Assembly (NCBI GenBank): GCA_945862935.1
Contig: CAMBBO010000007.1
Span: 1-32,194 of the forward strand
Length of the DNA stretch: 32,194 bases
Reading direction: 5' to 3'
DNA from: Pseudorhodoplanes sinuspersici
GTDB lineage: Bacteria; Pseudomonadota; Alphaproteobacteria; Rhizobiales; Xanthobacteraceae
Both the position numbers and the translations under genes were made by a program. This document shows positions 11,253 to 19,553 of the stretch, piece after piece. The notes below the pieces were generated by a model, which ran no database searches, was not told the DNA's origin, and worked only from the letters and a program-made list of their open reading frames with translations. Numbering within the stretch: the stretch's first letter is position 1; every line of letters starts with the position of its first letter.

Positions 11253-11722
11253 TTTCGGTTTCCGCGCGCCAACTTACACCTGAGCGGAAACCATTTGTCG
11301 AGCTATGTGTTTTCGAATCGAGCGATTGCGAGTTCTATACACAGGCTCAGGCCGTAGCGAGGGCCGTCCCAAATCTAATCTAAGATTCTTAATTGTAGTG
11401 ACTCCTTGTCTGTCGATTAGACTCACGCTTTCTCATTCACATGTTACCGATCATTTCCCCACATATCCCCGATCTTAGAAAGATGGTATTTGGAGCCGCG
11501 CTTCCAAATGACGCGTTGTGATTGAACGAGAAACAAAGCGTTCCGCACAATCCATCCAGTTTTTATGAACAAACCTCACTTTCCGGAATCGAGTCGCCCT
11601 GATTTCTTCAGCAGGGCACGTGTGTGGACGGCCAAGCAGGTTTTCAGCCCTTGAGGCTTGCACTTGCTCAAAACCCGTGGCCTCCTCCCCAGGCGTCCCC
11701 GACTTGTCCTGTGGATTGACGC
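11253..11722. other. Candidate chromosomal replication origin (oriC), gene-free 470 bp
   Basis: No reading frame worth calling occurs between hemJ (-) and the DUF299 regulator (+). The stretch is locally AT-rich (about 23 of 30 bases at 11371-11400). It has six GANTC sites (11315, 11384, 11400, 11420, 11586, 11591) where roughly one would be expected. There is a short inverted repeat ATTTGGA/TCCAAAT (11488-11494, 11503-11509). Only degenerate DnaA-box-like words are present, each two mismatches from TTATCCACA: CTATACACA (11335-11343), TTCCCCACA (11455-11463) and TGTGGATTG (11710-11718, reverse). No perfect box is seen. In Caulobacter and Rickettsia the origin is known to lie next to the DUF299 gene (RP001). 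Gene orientation is largely divergent about this point, and parS is 9-11 kb away. Confidence 0.65.
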
Positions 11723-12565
11723 ATGCCGCAGCGAAGCCCGAGTTACTTTCACCTGCATCTCGTTTCGGATTCGACCGGCGAGACATTGACCATGGTTGCG
11801 CGCGCGGCTGCGGCGCAATATGCAACTGTGTCCCCGATCGAGCATCTTTACCCGTTGATCCGCACCGCTCGTCAATTAGACCGCGTGCTCAGCGATATTG
11901 AAAATGCGCCCGGCATCGTTCTTTACACGCTGCTCGAAAGCGATATCGCGACCGCGCTGGAAGAAAAATGCAAGGTTCTCGGACTTCCATGCATGTCTGT
12001 ACTTGGGCCCGTCCTCGGCTTGTTTCAGTCCTATCTTGGAACTGGGACAACACGCCCGCGTGTCGGCGCACAGCACATGTTGAATGCGGAATATTTCAAA
12101 CGCATCGACGCGCTCAACTTCACGATGATGCACGATGACGGGCAACACACAGATAATCTCGAGGAGGCCGACGTCGTGCTTGTTGGAATTTCACGCACGT
12201 CGAAAACCCCAACAGCGATTTATCTGGCAAATCGTGGCGTCAAAACGGGAAACATTCCGCTTGTTCCGGGCGTCCCTTTGCCGTCACATCTCGACGGTTT
12301 GCAGAATCCGTTGGTCGTCGGTCTATTCGCAAGTCCTGAGCGAATTGTGGCCATTCGCCAGAACAGACTACTCGGGCTCAATGCCCATCGTGATGACGAT
12401 CAGTATATCGACCGTCAGGCGGTAGCTGAGGAAGTCACGATTTCCCGCAAACTGTACGCCAAGCACAACTGGCCATCGATCGATGTCACGCGGCGATCCA
12501 TCGAGGAAACGGCCGCTGCCGTCATAGCGTTGTTGGCGGAGCGCCGGCGGATTCCCGTGGCATGA
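11723..12565 (+). CDS. Bifunctional pyruvate, phosphate dikinase / PEP synthase regulatory protein (DUF299, RP001-like)
   Basis: This 280-residue protein of the DUF299 family controls PPDK or PEP synthase by ADP-dependent phosphorylation and Pi-dependent dephosphorylation of a target threonine. It begins [13 protein letters not shown] (residues 10-22), the family hallmark. It carries the nucleotide-binding P-loop [11 protein letters not shown] at about 154-164, followed by YLANRG and the motif [17 protein letters not shown]. Length is standard. Whether the partner is PPDK or PEP synthase cannot be told from this window; alphaproteobacteria commonly have PPDK. It is the first gene right of the origin candidate, a position conserved in Caulobacter and Rickettsia. 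Its stop overlaps the maf start by 4 bp (ATGA), indicating coupled translation. Confidence 0.94.
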   Translation: MPQRSPSYFHLHLVSDSTGETLTMVARAAAAQYATVSPIEHLYPLIRTARQLDRVLSDIENAPGIVLYTLLESDIATALEEKCKVLGLPCMSVLGPVLGLFQSYLGTGTTRPRVGAQHMLNAEYFKRIDALNFTMMHDDGQHTDNLEEADVVLVGISRTSKTPTAIYLANRGVKTGNIPLVPGVPLPSHLDGLQNPLVVGLFASPERIVAIRQNRLLGLNAHRDDDQYIDRQAVAEEVTISRKLYAKHNWPSIDVTRRSIEETAAAVIALLAERRRIPVA

Positions 12566-13173
12566 GCGCGCTCTGGCTTTCTGACAAACCGCTTGTGCTG
12601 GCCTCGAAATCTATGGTCCGGCGCACAATGATCGAGGCTGCGGGAATTCCGGTCGAAGTTCATGTCGCCGAGATCGATGAGCGGGCAGTTGAGGCGCAGG
12701 CAGGTGCGGAAACGCCCGAAGACGTCGCGCTGATGCTCGCGCAGCGAAAAGCAGAAGCTGTTTCCAAAATCGTGCCGGGGCGGCTTGTGGTCGGGGCGGA
12801 TCAAACGCTGGCTGCTGGCCGAACCCGTTTTACCAAGCCGACAGACCGTGCATCGGCGCGGCGGCAATTACAGGAACTTCGCGGAAAGCCGCACCAGCTT
12901 CATTCCGGCGTCGCACTCGCGCGCGATGGAAAGGTGATTTATGCCGTCTGCGATTCCGCGCGTCTTGTGATGCGAAATTTTAGCGAGGAATTTCTCGATA
13001 GCTATCTCGATGCTGCCGGTGCAAGTGTTTGCGATAGTGTCGGCGGATATCAGCTCGAGCGAGTCGGCATCCAGCTATTTCAGGAAATAGATGGCGATCA
13101 CAACACAATTCTTGGGCTACCACTTTTTAGTTTGCTGATCGCGTTGCGCGAAGCTGGCGCGCTTAAGGACTAG
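12562..13173 (+). CDS. maf: Maf family nucleoside triphosphate pyrophosphatase
   Basis: This 203-residue Maf/YhdE-type protein hydrolyses non-canonical or excess nucleoside triphosphates to monophosphates. The N-terminal substrate-binding signature [11 protein letters not shown] is at residues 11-21. The catalytic-region motif [11 protein letters not shown] has Asp80, and RFTKPTD follows. The C-terminal block [30 protein letters not shown] is typical. It overlaps the upstream regulator by 4 bp and ends one base before coaE, so all three are probably on one transcript. In several alphaproteobacteria aroE lies between maf and coaE; there is no room for it here. Which nucleotide it prefers (dTTP/UTP or m7GTP type) is not resolved. 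Confidence 0.93.
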   Translation: MSALWLSDKPLVLASKSMVRRTMIEAAGIPVEVHVAEIDERAVEAQAGAETPEDVALMLAQRKAEAVSKIVPGRLVVGADQTLAAGRTRFTKPTDRASARRQLQELRGKPHQLHSGVALARDGKVIYAVCDSARLVMRNFSEEFLDSYLDAAGASVCDSVGGYQLERVGIQLFQEIDGDHNTILGLPLFSLLIALREAGALKD

Positions 13174-13174
13174 C

Positions 13175-13774
13175 ATGATTGTTCTCGGCCTCACGGGTTC
13201 TATTGGAATGGGCAAGAGCACGACCGCGCGGTTTTTCGCGGAGGAGGGCGTGCCTGTTCATGACGCCGATGCAACCGTTCACGATCTCTACCGCGGTGAA
13301 GCCGTAGCGCCTATCGAAGCCGCTTTTCCTGGGACCACGAAGGATGGAATTGTCGATCGTGATGCATTGTCGCGGAGCGTTGTTGGCAACACCGATGCGC
13401 TGAAGAAACTTGAATCCATTGTGCATCCTCTCGTGCGTGCCGCCGAGCGCCAATTTTTGGTAGATGCGGAAAAGAAACGCGCGGAAATCGTGGTTCTCGA
13501 TATTCCGCTTCTTTACGAGACCGGCGGGCTGGATCGTGTCGATGCGGTGGTTGTTGTCTCTGCGCCGCAGGGGATCCAGCGGCTTCGGGTTCTGGAACGG
13601 CCCGGCATGACCGAGGAAAAATTCCAGGCTTTGTTGACGCGCCAAGTTCCCGACGAGGAAAAGCGCCGGCAGGCCGACTTCATCGTGGATAGTGGACACG
13701 GACTAGAATCTGCACGGCAGCAGGTGCGGGATATTTTGCGGAAGGCGTCTATGATGACGCCCCGGCGGGCCTGA
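13175..13774 (+). CDS. coaE: Dephospho-CoA kinase
   Basis: This 199-residue P-loop kinase catalyses the last step of coenzyme A synthesis, phosphorylating the 3'-hydroxyl of dephospho-CoA. Walker A is GSIGMGKST at residues 8-16 directly after MIVLGLT. The substrate-binding region begins [35 protein letters not shown] matches the central conserved strand. The lid-like stretch [20 protein letters not shown] precedes the C-terminal FIVDSG motif. It starts one base after the maf stop and is followed 24 bp later by dnaQ. This fits the conserved maf-(aroE)-coaE-dnaQ origin-proximal operon. Length is normal and no key motif is missing. Confidence 0.97.
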   Translation: MIVLGLTGSIGMGKSTTARFFAEEGVPVHDADATVHDLYRGEAVAPIEAAFPGTTKDGIVDRDALSRSVVGNTDALKKLESIVHPLVRAAERQFLVDAEKKRAEIVVLDIPLLYETGGLDRVDAVVVVSAPQGIQRLRVLERPGMTEEKFQALLTRQVPDEEKRRQADFIVDSGHGLESARQQVRDILRKASMMTPRRA

Positions 13775-13798
13775 TTCGCACCTCACCACGAGTTCCCC

Positions 13799-14488
13799 AT
13801 GCGCGAAATTGTATTCGATACGGAAACCACCGGCCTCGATCCGCTTTCGGGCGATCGTCTTGTCGAGATCGGCTGCGTCGAGCTGCTGAACCGATTTCCG
13901 ACCGGCAAGACATTTCACCGTTACATCAATCCTCAGCGTGATATGCCGCGCGGCGCGTTCGATGTGCACGGACTTTCCGCCGAGTTCTTGAAAGGCCATC
14001 CGATCTTCGAAGCCATCGTCGATGAGTTCATCGACTTTGTCGAAGACTCGCCGTTGATCGCACATAACGCGATGTTCGATCTCGGTTTCGTCAATTTCGA
14101 ACTGGAGCGCCTCAAGCGCATCCCCATTGGCCGCGAACGGCTGATAGACACGCTAGTGCTGGCACGCCGGAAACATCCTGGAACGTCGAACAAACTCGAC
14201 GATCTGTGCGCGCGCTATCGCATCGACAATTCACGCCGCCCGAAACATGGGGCCTTGCTTGATGCTGAACTTCTCGCCGAAGTTTACGTCGAGTTGATAG
14301 GCGCGCGGCAGGCGATGCTCGGTCTCGCGCATTCGATCGACGGAATGGCTACGCGGCCGGTTGGCGGCACAGCGACGCTCCAGCGGACTGTCGCACTTAA
14401 GCCACGCCTGAGCGACGCTGAGCGCGATGCGCACGGCACATTTGTCGCGACGCTCGGCGAGAAATCGATCTGGCAGGATTATCTTTAA
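13799..14488 (+). CDS. dnaQ: DNA polymerase III epsilon subunit (3'-5' proofreading exonuclease)
   Basis: This 229-residue DEDDh exonuclease is the proofreading subunit of the replicative polymerase. All catalytic residues are visible. Exo I FDTETTG has D7 and E9, Exo II AHNAMFD has D94, and Exo III KHGALLDAELL has H150 and D155. The region DVHGLS (55-60) that follows the first block is also typical of bacterial epsilon. The C-terminal tail with an LKPRLSD segment would contact the polymerase alpha subunit. It lies 24 bp after coaE, in the operon running away from the origin candidate. Its stop is only four bases from the convergent secB stop, leaving no space for a separate terminator. Confidence 0.96.
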   Translation: MREIVFDTETTGLDPLSGDRLVEIGCVELLNRFPTGKTFHRYINPQRDMPRGAFDVHGLSAEFLKGHPIFEAIVDEFIDFVEDSPLIAHNAMFDLGFVNFELERLKRIPIGRERLIDTLVLARRKHPGTSNKLDDLCARYRIDNSRRPKHGALLDAELLAEVYVELIGARQAMLGLAHSIDGMATRPVGGTATLQRTVALKPRLSDAERDAHGTFVATLGEKSIWQDYL

Positions 14489-14492
14489 GGCG

Positions 14493-14987
14493 TCAGCTCT
14501 GAATGGCTGGCTGGCCCTGCTGCTGTTCCATCCGCTGACGGAATAGCGAGACGAAGTCGACCGGATCAAGAAGCAGCGGCGGGAAGCCGCCATTGCGCAC
14601 CGCGGTCGCGATGATCTCCCGCGCGAACGGGAACAGGATGCGCGGACATTCGATCATGACCAGCGGCAGCATGTTGTCCTGCGGAACGTTCTGGATCCGG
14701 AACACGCCGGCATAGGTCAGGTCGAACGCGAACAGGACGCTGCCGGACACTTCGGCCTTACCGTCAATCTTCAGCACGACCTCAATATCCGTCTCGGTCA
14801 GAGGCTGGGCGTTGACGTTGATCTGGATATTAATCGCAGGTTGCTTTTGCTCCTGCATGGATTGCGGCGCGTTCGGGTTTTCGAACGACAGATCCTTGAC
14901 GTATTGTGCGAGGACATTGAGCACCGGCTGCGGAGCATTCGCAGCTGCGGGGTCGGCCGCCTGGCCGCCAATGCTAGAATTCGCCAT
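14493..14987 (-). CDS. secB: Protein-export chaperone SecB
   Basis: This 164-residue cytoplasmic tetrameric chaperone keeps secretory precursors unfolded and delivers them to SecA. Matching family motifs include [19 protein letters not shown] near the N-terminus and [23 protein letters not shown]-like [27 protein letters not shown] follows, then the strongly conserved [36 protein letters not shown] split over residues 114-149. Start ATG at 14987 and length agree with alphaproteobacterial SecB, which have a short variable N-terminus. The gene opposes dnaQ and is divergent from tim44 across a 327-bp spacer. Confidence 0.97.
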   Translation of the reverse strand: MANSSIGGQAADPAAANAPQPVLNVLAQYVKDLSFENPNAPQSMQEQKQPAINIQINVNAQPLTETDIEVVLKIDGKAEVSGSVLFAFDLTYAGVFRIQNVPQDNMLPLVMIECPRILFPFAREIIATAVRNGGFPPLLLDPVDFVSLFRQRMEQQQGQPAIQS

Positions 14988-15314
14988 GAATGTCCCTCAG
15001 GTGGCTCACGGGAGCCGTCGCGGCGGTGTGGCTAACATACGGTTTCCGGGCGAACAAGGATCGGCGCCCCAAGGTCGGATTGGGGCAAGATCGTGGTCGA
15101 AGACCGCCACAGAGCGCCCGGATGCGACTTAATGCGTCTCTCCAGCGTGGGCGGAGCCCTCTCTCGCCGTTGGCGTCTGGGGTCTTAATCGTTTAGGGTT
15201 CTTTTAGGCCAAGGATCGGATCGTCGCAGCCTATGGATTGGCGACGCGAGATGCCTAGTTAATCCTGCGCAGCCGATCCTGCGCAGCCGATCCTGCAGCA
15301 CGACCTTCAAAGGC
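14988..15314. other. 327-bp intergenic region between divergent secB and tim44
   Basis: No convincing reading frame is seen here. The region should hold the two divergent promoters. It contains a short tandem repeat right before tim44 and a T-rich stretch around 15180-15210. fxsA is found beside secB in some relatives but is not encoded here. I cannot assign -35/-10 elements with confidence. Confidence 0.45.
15263..15296. repeat. 14-bp direct tandem repeat upstream of tim44
   Basis: TCCTGCGCAGCCGA occurs twice head to tail (15263-15276, 15277-15290) and is followed by a partial third copy TCCTGC (15291-15296). The array ends about 18 bp before the tim44 ATG, in its 5' leader or promoter. Each unit contains CTGCGCAG, a near-symmetric core. 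It could vary in copy number by slippage. Confidence 0.75.
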
Positions 15315-16025
15315 ATGCTCGACGTGTTCGATATTTACACCATAATTTTCCTTGCTCTGGCGGTGTTCATCTTTTTGCGCCTGCGGAGCGTTCTCGGGCA
15401 GCGCACCGGGCGCGAACGTCCGCCGTACGATCCTTATGCGGCGCGCGATGCTCGCCCGGCTGCGAATGACAAGGTCGTGGCGCTGCCAGGACGTAGTCCG
15501 GAAGCGGCTGCGCGGCCTGCCGAGCAAGTCGAAATAGCGGATCGCTGGAAGGGCATTGCGGAAAGCGGCTCGCCTGTTGCATCGGGCCTCGATGCAATTG
15601 TCGCGGCTGACCGCAGTTTCGACGCTAATGAATTTATTGGCGGTGCGCGCGGAGCTTACGAGATGATCGTGGGCGCATTTGCAAGCGGCGACCGCCGTGC
15701 CTTGAAAGGCTTGTTGTCACGCGAAGTGTATGAAGGTTTCGAAACCGCGATCCGTGAACGCGAGACCAAAGGCGAGACGGTCGAGAACCGGTTCGTGTCG
15801 CTCGACACGGCCGAAATCTCTGCGGCCGAGCTGCGCGGAAACACGGCGCAAGTTACGACGCGCTTCGTGTCTCAACTCATCACAGTGACGCGCGACAAGG
15901 CCGGCGCTGTGATTGACGGAAATCCTGAGAAAGTTAGCGAGGTCACCGATGTGTGGACCTTCGCGCGTGATGTGACGTCGCGTGATCCCAACTGGAAGCT
16001 AGTGGCGACCGAAGCGGGGCAATGA
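15315..16025 (+). CDS. Tim44/TimA-like membrane-anchored protein
   Basis: This 236-residue protein has one N-terminal membrane helix (about 8-24) starting MLDVFDIYTIIFLALAVFIF, then a low-complexity charged linker. The C-terminal Tim44-like domain spans about 105-234, with FDANEFIGGARGAYEMIVGAFASGDRR split over residues 103-129. The pattern ending in DVWTFARDV and WKLVAT is typical. The family is the bacterial relative of the mitochondrial import subunit Tim44; the bacterial role is not settled. A Caulobacter homologue is called TimA. The ATG at 15315 has AAAGG upstream. It overlaps mltA by 4 bp and belongs to the tim44-mltA-smr operon, suggesting an envelope role. Confidence 0.9.
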   Translation: MLDVFDIYTIIFLALAVFIFLRLRSVLGQRTGRERPPYDPYAARDARPAANDKVVALPGRSPEAAARPAEQVEIADRWKGIAESGSPVASGLDAIVAADRSFDANEFIGGARGAYEMIVGAFASGDRRALKGLLSREVYEGFETAIRERETKGETVENRFVSLDTAEISAAELRGNTAQVTTRFVSQLITVTRDKAGAVIDGNPEKVSEVTDVWTFARDVTSRDPNWKLVATEAGQ

Positions 16026-17377
16026 TTTTCAGCCGGACGCCGCGCCTGCTCCGGCGCGATGGCTTCTTAATTCTCGTTTGTGCCGCGCTGATTCTTTCCG
16101 CGCATCAGGCTTCCGCGCGTACGTATCGTCTGCCTGATGTCTTCAAAATCCCCAACACGCAACTTGAGCCGATGGCCTATGAGGACATCGAGGGCTGGGC
16201 GTCGGACGATCACGCTGAAGCACTCGCGGCTTTTCTTGCGAGCTGCGGCGCGATCACCAAGAGCACCGCCCGTGCGCGGCAAGGGCGGCCTCGGCTTTAT
16301 CACGCGCTCAATGATATCTGCGAGGAGGCCATCGCAGGGGTGCCCTACGATTCGGCCAAGGCGCGCGCATTTTTCGAAGATAAGTTCCGCGCCTATCGTA
16401 TTGCTCGTCTTGGCGAGCGCGAAGGATTTATCACAGGTTACTATGAACCTGTAGTCGATGGCGCGCGACTTCCGAGCGATAAATTCACAGTGCCGGTCTA
16501 TCGTCGGCCACCCGACATGACGATGTCGCGCCTGCGCAAGCACCGTGTCGGCAAAGGCAAGGCATGGAAAACGGTGCGAGCGAAAGCGGCGCCCTATTTC
16601 GACCGCACGCAGATTGAAGATGGAGCACTCGCTGGCCGCGGTCTGGAAATTTGTTATCTCACTAACGAAACCGATTCATTCTTCGCGCAAGTGCAAGGCT
16701 CGGTGCGAGTGCGGCTCGAAGATGGGTCAATTATCCGGCTAAATTACGATTCGGCAAACGGTCATCCTTATACGTCGATTGGCCGTTTTCTGGTCGAACG
16801 CGGAATCATTTCGCGTGAGGACATTTCGATGCAGCGTCTGCGCGAGTGGATGGATGCCAATCCTGAAGAGGGAAAGGTACTGCGCCGCGAGAACAAGTCA
16901 TTTGTCTTTTTTCGCGAGACAGACCTGCAGGACCATGAGGAAGCTGTTGGTGCGCAGGGTCTGTCACTGACGGCGGGCCGCTCGATTGCCGTTGATCGCA
17001 ACATTCATGTTTACGGGACGCCGTTTTTTCTCGATGCCGTGTTGCCGATTGTGTCGGAGCGGCCAGACACAAGTTTCCGGCGTTTGATGATTGCGCAGGA
17101 CACGGGTGGCGCCATCCTTGGGCCTGCTCGCGCGGACATTTATCTTGGTACCGGCGAAGATGCCGCGCGGCCGGCCGGCCGTTTCAAGCAACCCGGCCGT
17201 TTCGTCATGCTCATTCCGAAGGAGTTGAGTCCGGATACCGCGACCGCGTTCGTGCCCTTGCCGTTACCGCGTCCGGGCGAAGAAGCGCTCGCAGCAGCGG
17301 CGCCCGACAAACCTGAAGCGGACGATGCAAAAGCAAAAGCTATTCCGCCGCTGCCGCGCGCAAGGCCGAAAAAATGA
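16022..17377 (+). CDS. mltA: Membrane-bound lytic murein transglycosylase A (MltA)
   Basis: This 451-residue peptidoglycan lytic transglycosylase cleaves the MurNAc-GlcNAc bond to give anhydromuropeptides. A signal peptide is clear at residues 1-32 (hydrophobic core FLILVCAALILSA, cleavage near ASA). No lipobox cysteine is seen, so it is probably periplasmic rather than a lipoprotein, unlike E. coli MltA. The MltA domain has GFITGYYEP (135-143) and FFAQVQGSVRVRL (220-232). The 3D domain carries QDTGGAI with candidate catalytic Asp360, then GRADIY-like ARADIYLGTG. A proline-rich C-terminal tail ([18 protein letters not shown]) is extra. ATGA overlaps join it to tim44 and smr on either side. 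Confidence 0.95.
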   Translation: MIFSRTPRLLRRDGFLILVCAALILSAHQASARTYRLPDVFKIPNTQLEPMAYEDIEGWASDDHAEALAAFLASCGAITKSTARARQGRPRLYHALNDICEEAIAGVPYDSAKARAFFEDKFRAYRIARLGEREGFITGYYEPVVDGARLPSDKFTVPVYRRPPDMTMSRLRKHRVGKGKAWKTVRAKAAPYFDRTQIEDGALAGRGLEICYLTNETDSFFAQVQGSVRVRLEDGSIIRLNYDSANGHPYTSIGRFLVERGIISREDISMQRLREWMDANPEEGKVLRRENKSFVFFRETDLQDHEEAVGAQGLSLTAGRSIAVDRNIHVYGTPFFLDAVLPIVSERPDTSFRRLMIAQDTGGAILGPARADIYLGTGEDAARPAGRFKQPGRFVMLIPKELSPDTATAFVPLPLPRPGEEALAAAAPDKPEADDAKAKAIPPLPRARPKK

Positions 17378-17949
17378 CGACCGGGCGCAAGGGGCGGCGT
17401 CTCTCCGACGAAGATGTGAAATTGTGGGATGGTGTGACGAGCTCCGTTGAGCCGTTGCGCAAACGGCGGCGAAAGCCTGACGGAGCCAGCGAGGACGAGG
17501 AAACCACGGCAACCTCCGAGCCTGCCATCGTTACGCGAAAGACCATCGCCGCGCATCCTGCTCCGAATCTTTCGAAACCGAAATCCCCGCCGTCGCTTGC
17601 GCCACTCGAACGGCGTCTCAAGCAAAAGCTGCGGCGCGGACGCGCCGGGATTGACGCGCGCGTCGATCTTCATGGCGACACGCAGGCGCAGGCGCATGAC
17701 CGGTTGCTGCGGTTTCTCCATGTTTCGCAGGATAAAGGCGCGGCGCTCGTGTTGGTCATCACAGGCAAGGGCGGGAAGCCCGGCAGCGGCGAGCGCGGCG
17801 TACTCAAGCGGCAGGTTCCGATATGGCTCGGGCTTCCGGAATTCCGCGGTTATGTGATCGGCTTCGACACGGCTTCAATCGCACATGGCGGCGAAGGCGC
17901 GTTGTATGTGCGGCTTCGAAAGAAGCGTGGACTTCCCGGCGACGACTAG
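17374..17949 (+). CDS. Smr/MutS2-domain protein
   Basis: This 191-residue protein has a disordered, basic and acidic N-terminal half (about 1-90) and a C-terminal Smr domain. Domain signatures are [20 protein letters not shown] (about 88-107, with the DLHG motif) and [19 protein letters not shown] with the conserved [16 protein letters not shown] is near the end. Smr domains have nicking endonuclease or RNA-cleaving activity in characterised members; the role of this stand-alone alphaproteobacterial form is not known. It starts in an ATGA overlap with mltA. Its TAG stop interlocks with that of purH on the other strand in a shared CTAG. Confidence 0.92.
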   Translation: MTTGRKGRRLSDEDVKLWDGVTSSVEPLRKRRRKPDGASEDEETTATSEPAIVTRKTIAAHPAPNLSKPKSPPSLAPLERRLKQKLRRGRAGIDARVDLHGDTQAQAHDRLLRFLHVSQDKGAALVLVITGKGGKPGSGERGVLKRQVPIWLGLPEFRGYVIGFDTASIAHGGEGALYVRLRKKRGLPGDD

Positions 17950-19538
17950 TGGCGGAAATGCCGCGTGCCGGTGAAAACCATCGCCACGTTGTGCTCGTCG
18001 GCCGCCTTAATGACCTCATCGTCGCGCATCGAGCCACCGGGCTGAATGACGGCAGTCGCGCCCGCTTCGATCGCGACGAGCAAACCATCCGCGAACGGAA
18101 AGAATGCATCGGACGCGACCACTGATCCTCTGGTCATCGGTTCGCTCGATCCTGCTTCCGCCGCTGCATCCTGAGCCTTGCGCGCAGCAATGCGGGCAGA
18201 ATCCACTCTGCTCATCTGGCCTGCACCGATGCCAACGGTAGCGCGATCTTTGGCATAGATGATCGTGTTCGACTTGACGTGCTTTGCGACCCGGAACGCA
18301 AAAGCAAGGTCGCGCATCTCGGCGTCGGTGGGCTTGCGCTTTGTCGCCACCTTCATCTGCATGTCGTCGACAACCGCATTGTCGTGCGATTGCACGAGCA
18401 ATCCGCCCGCAACTGATTTGACCATTAAGCCGGGCGCGCGACGATCCGGCAGGCCCCCGGCGAGAAGAAGGCGCAGATTCCTTTTTGCGCCAACGATTGA
18501 AATGGCTTCCTCGCTCGCATCCGGCGCAATGATGACTTCGGTGAAGATCTCGGTGATGGCGCGCGCGGCGTCGGCTTCGAGTTTTCCATTCAGCGCGACG
18601 ATGCCGCCAAAGGCGGAGGTAGAATCGCAGGCGAGCGCTTTCTTGTAGGCCTCCAGCAGCGATGATCCTTCAGCCACGCCGCAGGGATTGGCGTGCTTGA
18701 CGATGACGCAGGCGGGCGTTCGTGCAGGATCGAACTCTGCAACGCATTCATAGGCGGCGTCGGTATCGTTGATGTTGTTGTACGAGAGTTGTTTGCCTTG
18801 CACCTGGCGCGCGCTGGCAACCCCGAACCGCTTTTCGCCGGTTGCGTAGAACGCTGCACTTTGATGCGGATTCTCTCCGTACCGAAGAGCTTCGACCAGC
18901 TTTCCTCCGAAACTGCGAAAGGTGGGAGCGTTGTCGTGGAGCTGATCTGCAAACCAGTTGGAGATTGCTGAGTCGTAAGTGCCGGTCCGTGCATACGCCT
19001 TTGCGGCAAGTGACTTGCGAAGCGCGAGCGCCGTCGCACCGCTATTTGCCTTCATCTCGGCGAGTAGCGGTGCGTAATCGGCAGCGTCCACAATGACCGC
19101 CACGTCGTCGTGATTCTTCGCGGCGGCGCGGATCATTGCCGGACCACCGATGTCTATATTTTCGATGCAATCTTCGAAGTTGGCGCCTTTGGCGACGGTC
19201 GCCTCGAACGGATAAAGATTCACAACGAGCAAATCGATCGGCTTGATGCCGTGCGACTGCATTGCCTGCTTGTGTTCGGCGTTGTCACGAATGCCGAGCA
19301 GACCGCCATGCACCTTGGGATGAAGCGTTTTCACGCGGCCATCCATCATCTCGGGAAAATCAGTGAGGTCGGCAACGTCGATAACTTTCAGACCCGCGTC
19401 GGCGATGGCTTTCGCTGTGCCGCCGGTCGAGACGAGTTCGACGCCGAAATCCGAAAGCGCGCGCGCGAAATCGATAAGGCCATTCTTGTCGGAAACGGAA
19501 ATAAGGGCGCGCTCTATGCGGCGTAGGGATGAAGTCAT
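17946..19538 (-). CDS. purH: Bifunctional AICAR formyltransferase / IMP cyclohydrolase (PurH)
   Basis: This 530-residue enzyme catalyses the last two steps of de novo purine synthesis. The N-terminal MGS-like IMP cyclohydrolase domain has [15 protein letters not shown] (11-25), [12 protein letters not shown] (34-45) and [19 protein letters not shown] (61-79). The formyltransferase domain contains RYGENPHQ (219-226) and the catalytic pair in [12 protein letters not shown] (K281, H282). Near the C-terminus are [10 protein letters not shown] and [13 protein letters not shown]. Full length with no missing motif. It lies 15 bp after the heparinase-like gene on the same strand and is probably co-transcribed with it. 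It converges head-on with smr. Confidence 0.98.
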   Translation of the reverse strand: MTSSLRRIERALISVSDKNGLIDFARALSDFGVELVSTGGTAKAIADAGLKVIDVADLTDFPEMMDGRVKTLHPKVHGGLLGIRDNAEHKQAMQSHGIKPIDLLVVNLYPFEATVAKGANFEDCIENIDIGGPAMIRAAAKNHDDVAVIVDAADYAPLLAEMKANSGATALALRKSLAAKAYARTGTYDSAISNWFADQLHDNAPTFRSFGGKLVEALRYGENPHQSAAFYATGEKRFGVASARQVQGKQLSYNNINDTDAAYECVAEFDPARTPACVIVKHANPCGVAEGSSLLEAYKKALACDSTSAFGGIVALNGKLEADAARAITEIFTEVIIAPDASEEAISIVGAKRNLRLLLAGGLPDRRAPGLMVKSVAGGLLVQSHDNAVVDDMQMKVATKRKPTDAEMRDLAFAFRVAKHVKSNTIIYAKDRATVGIGAGQMSRVDSARIAARKAQDAAAEAGSSEPMTRGSVVASDAFFPFADGLLVAIEAGATAVIQPGGSMRDDEVIKAADEHNVAMVFTGTRHFRH

Positions 19539-19553
19539 GGTGCAATCCAGGCG

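Noticed and set aside
11253-11722. Perfect DnaA boxes (TTATCCACA) in the origin candidate
   Set aside because: None was found on either strand; only words with two mismatches occur, so the origin call does not rest on them.
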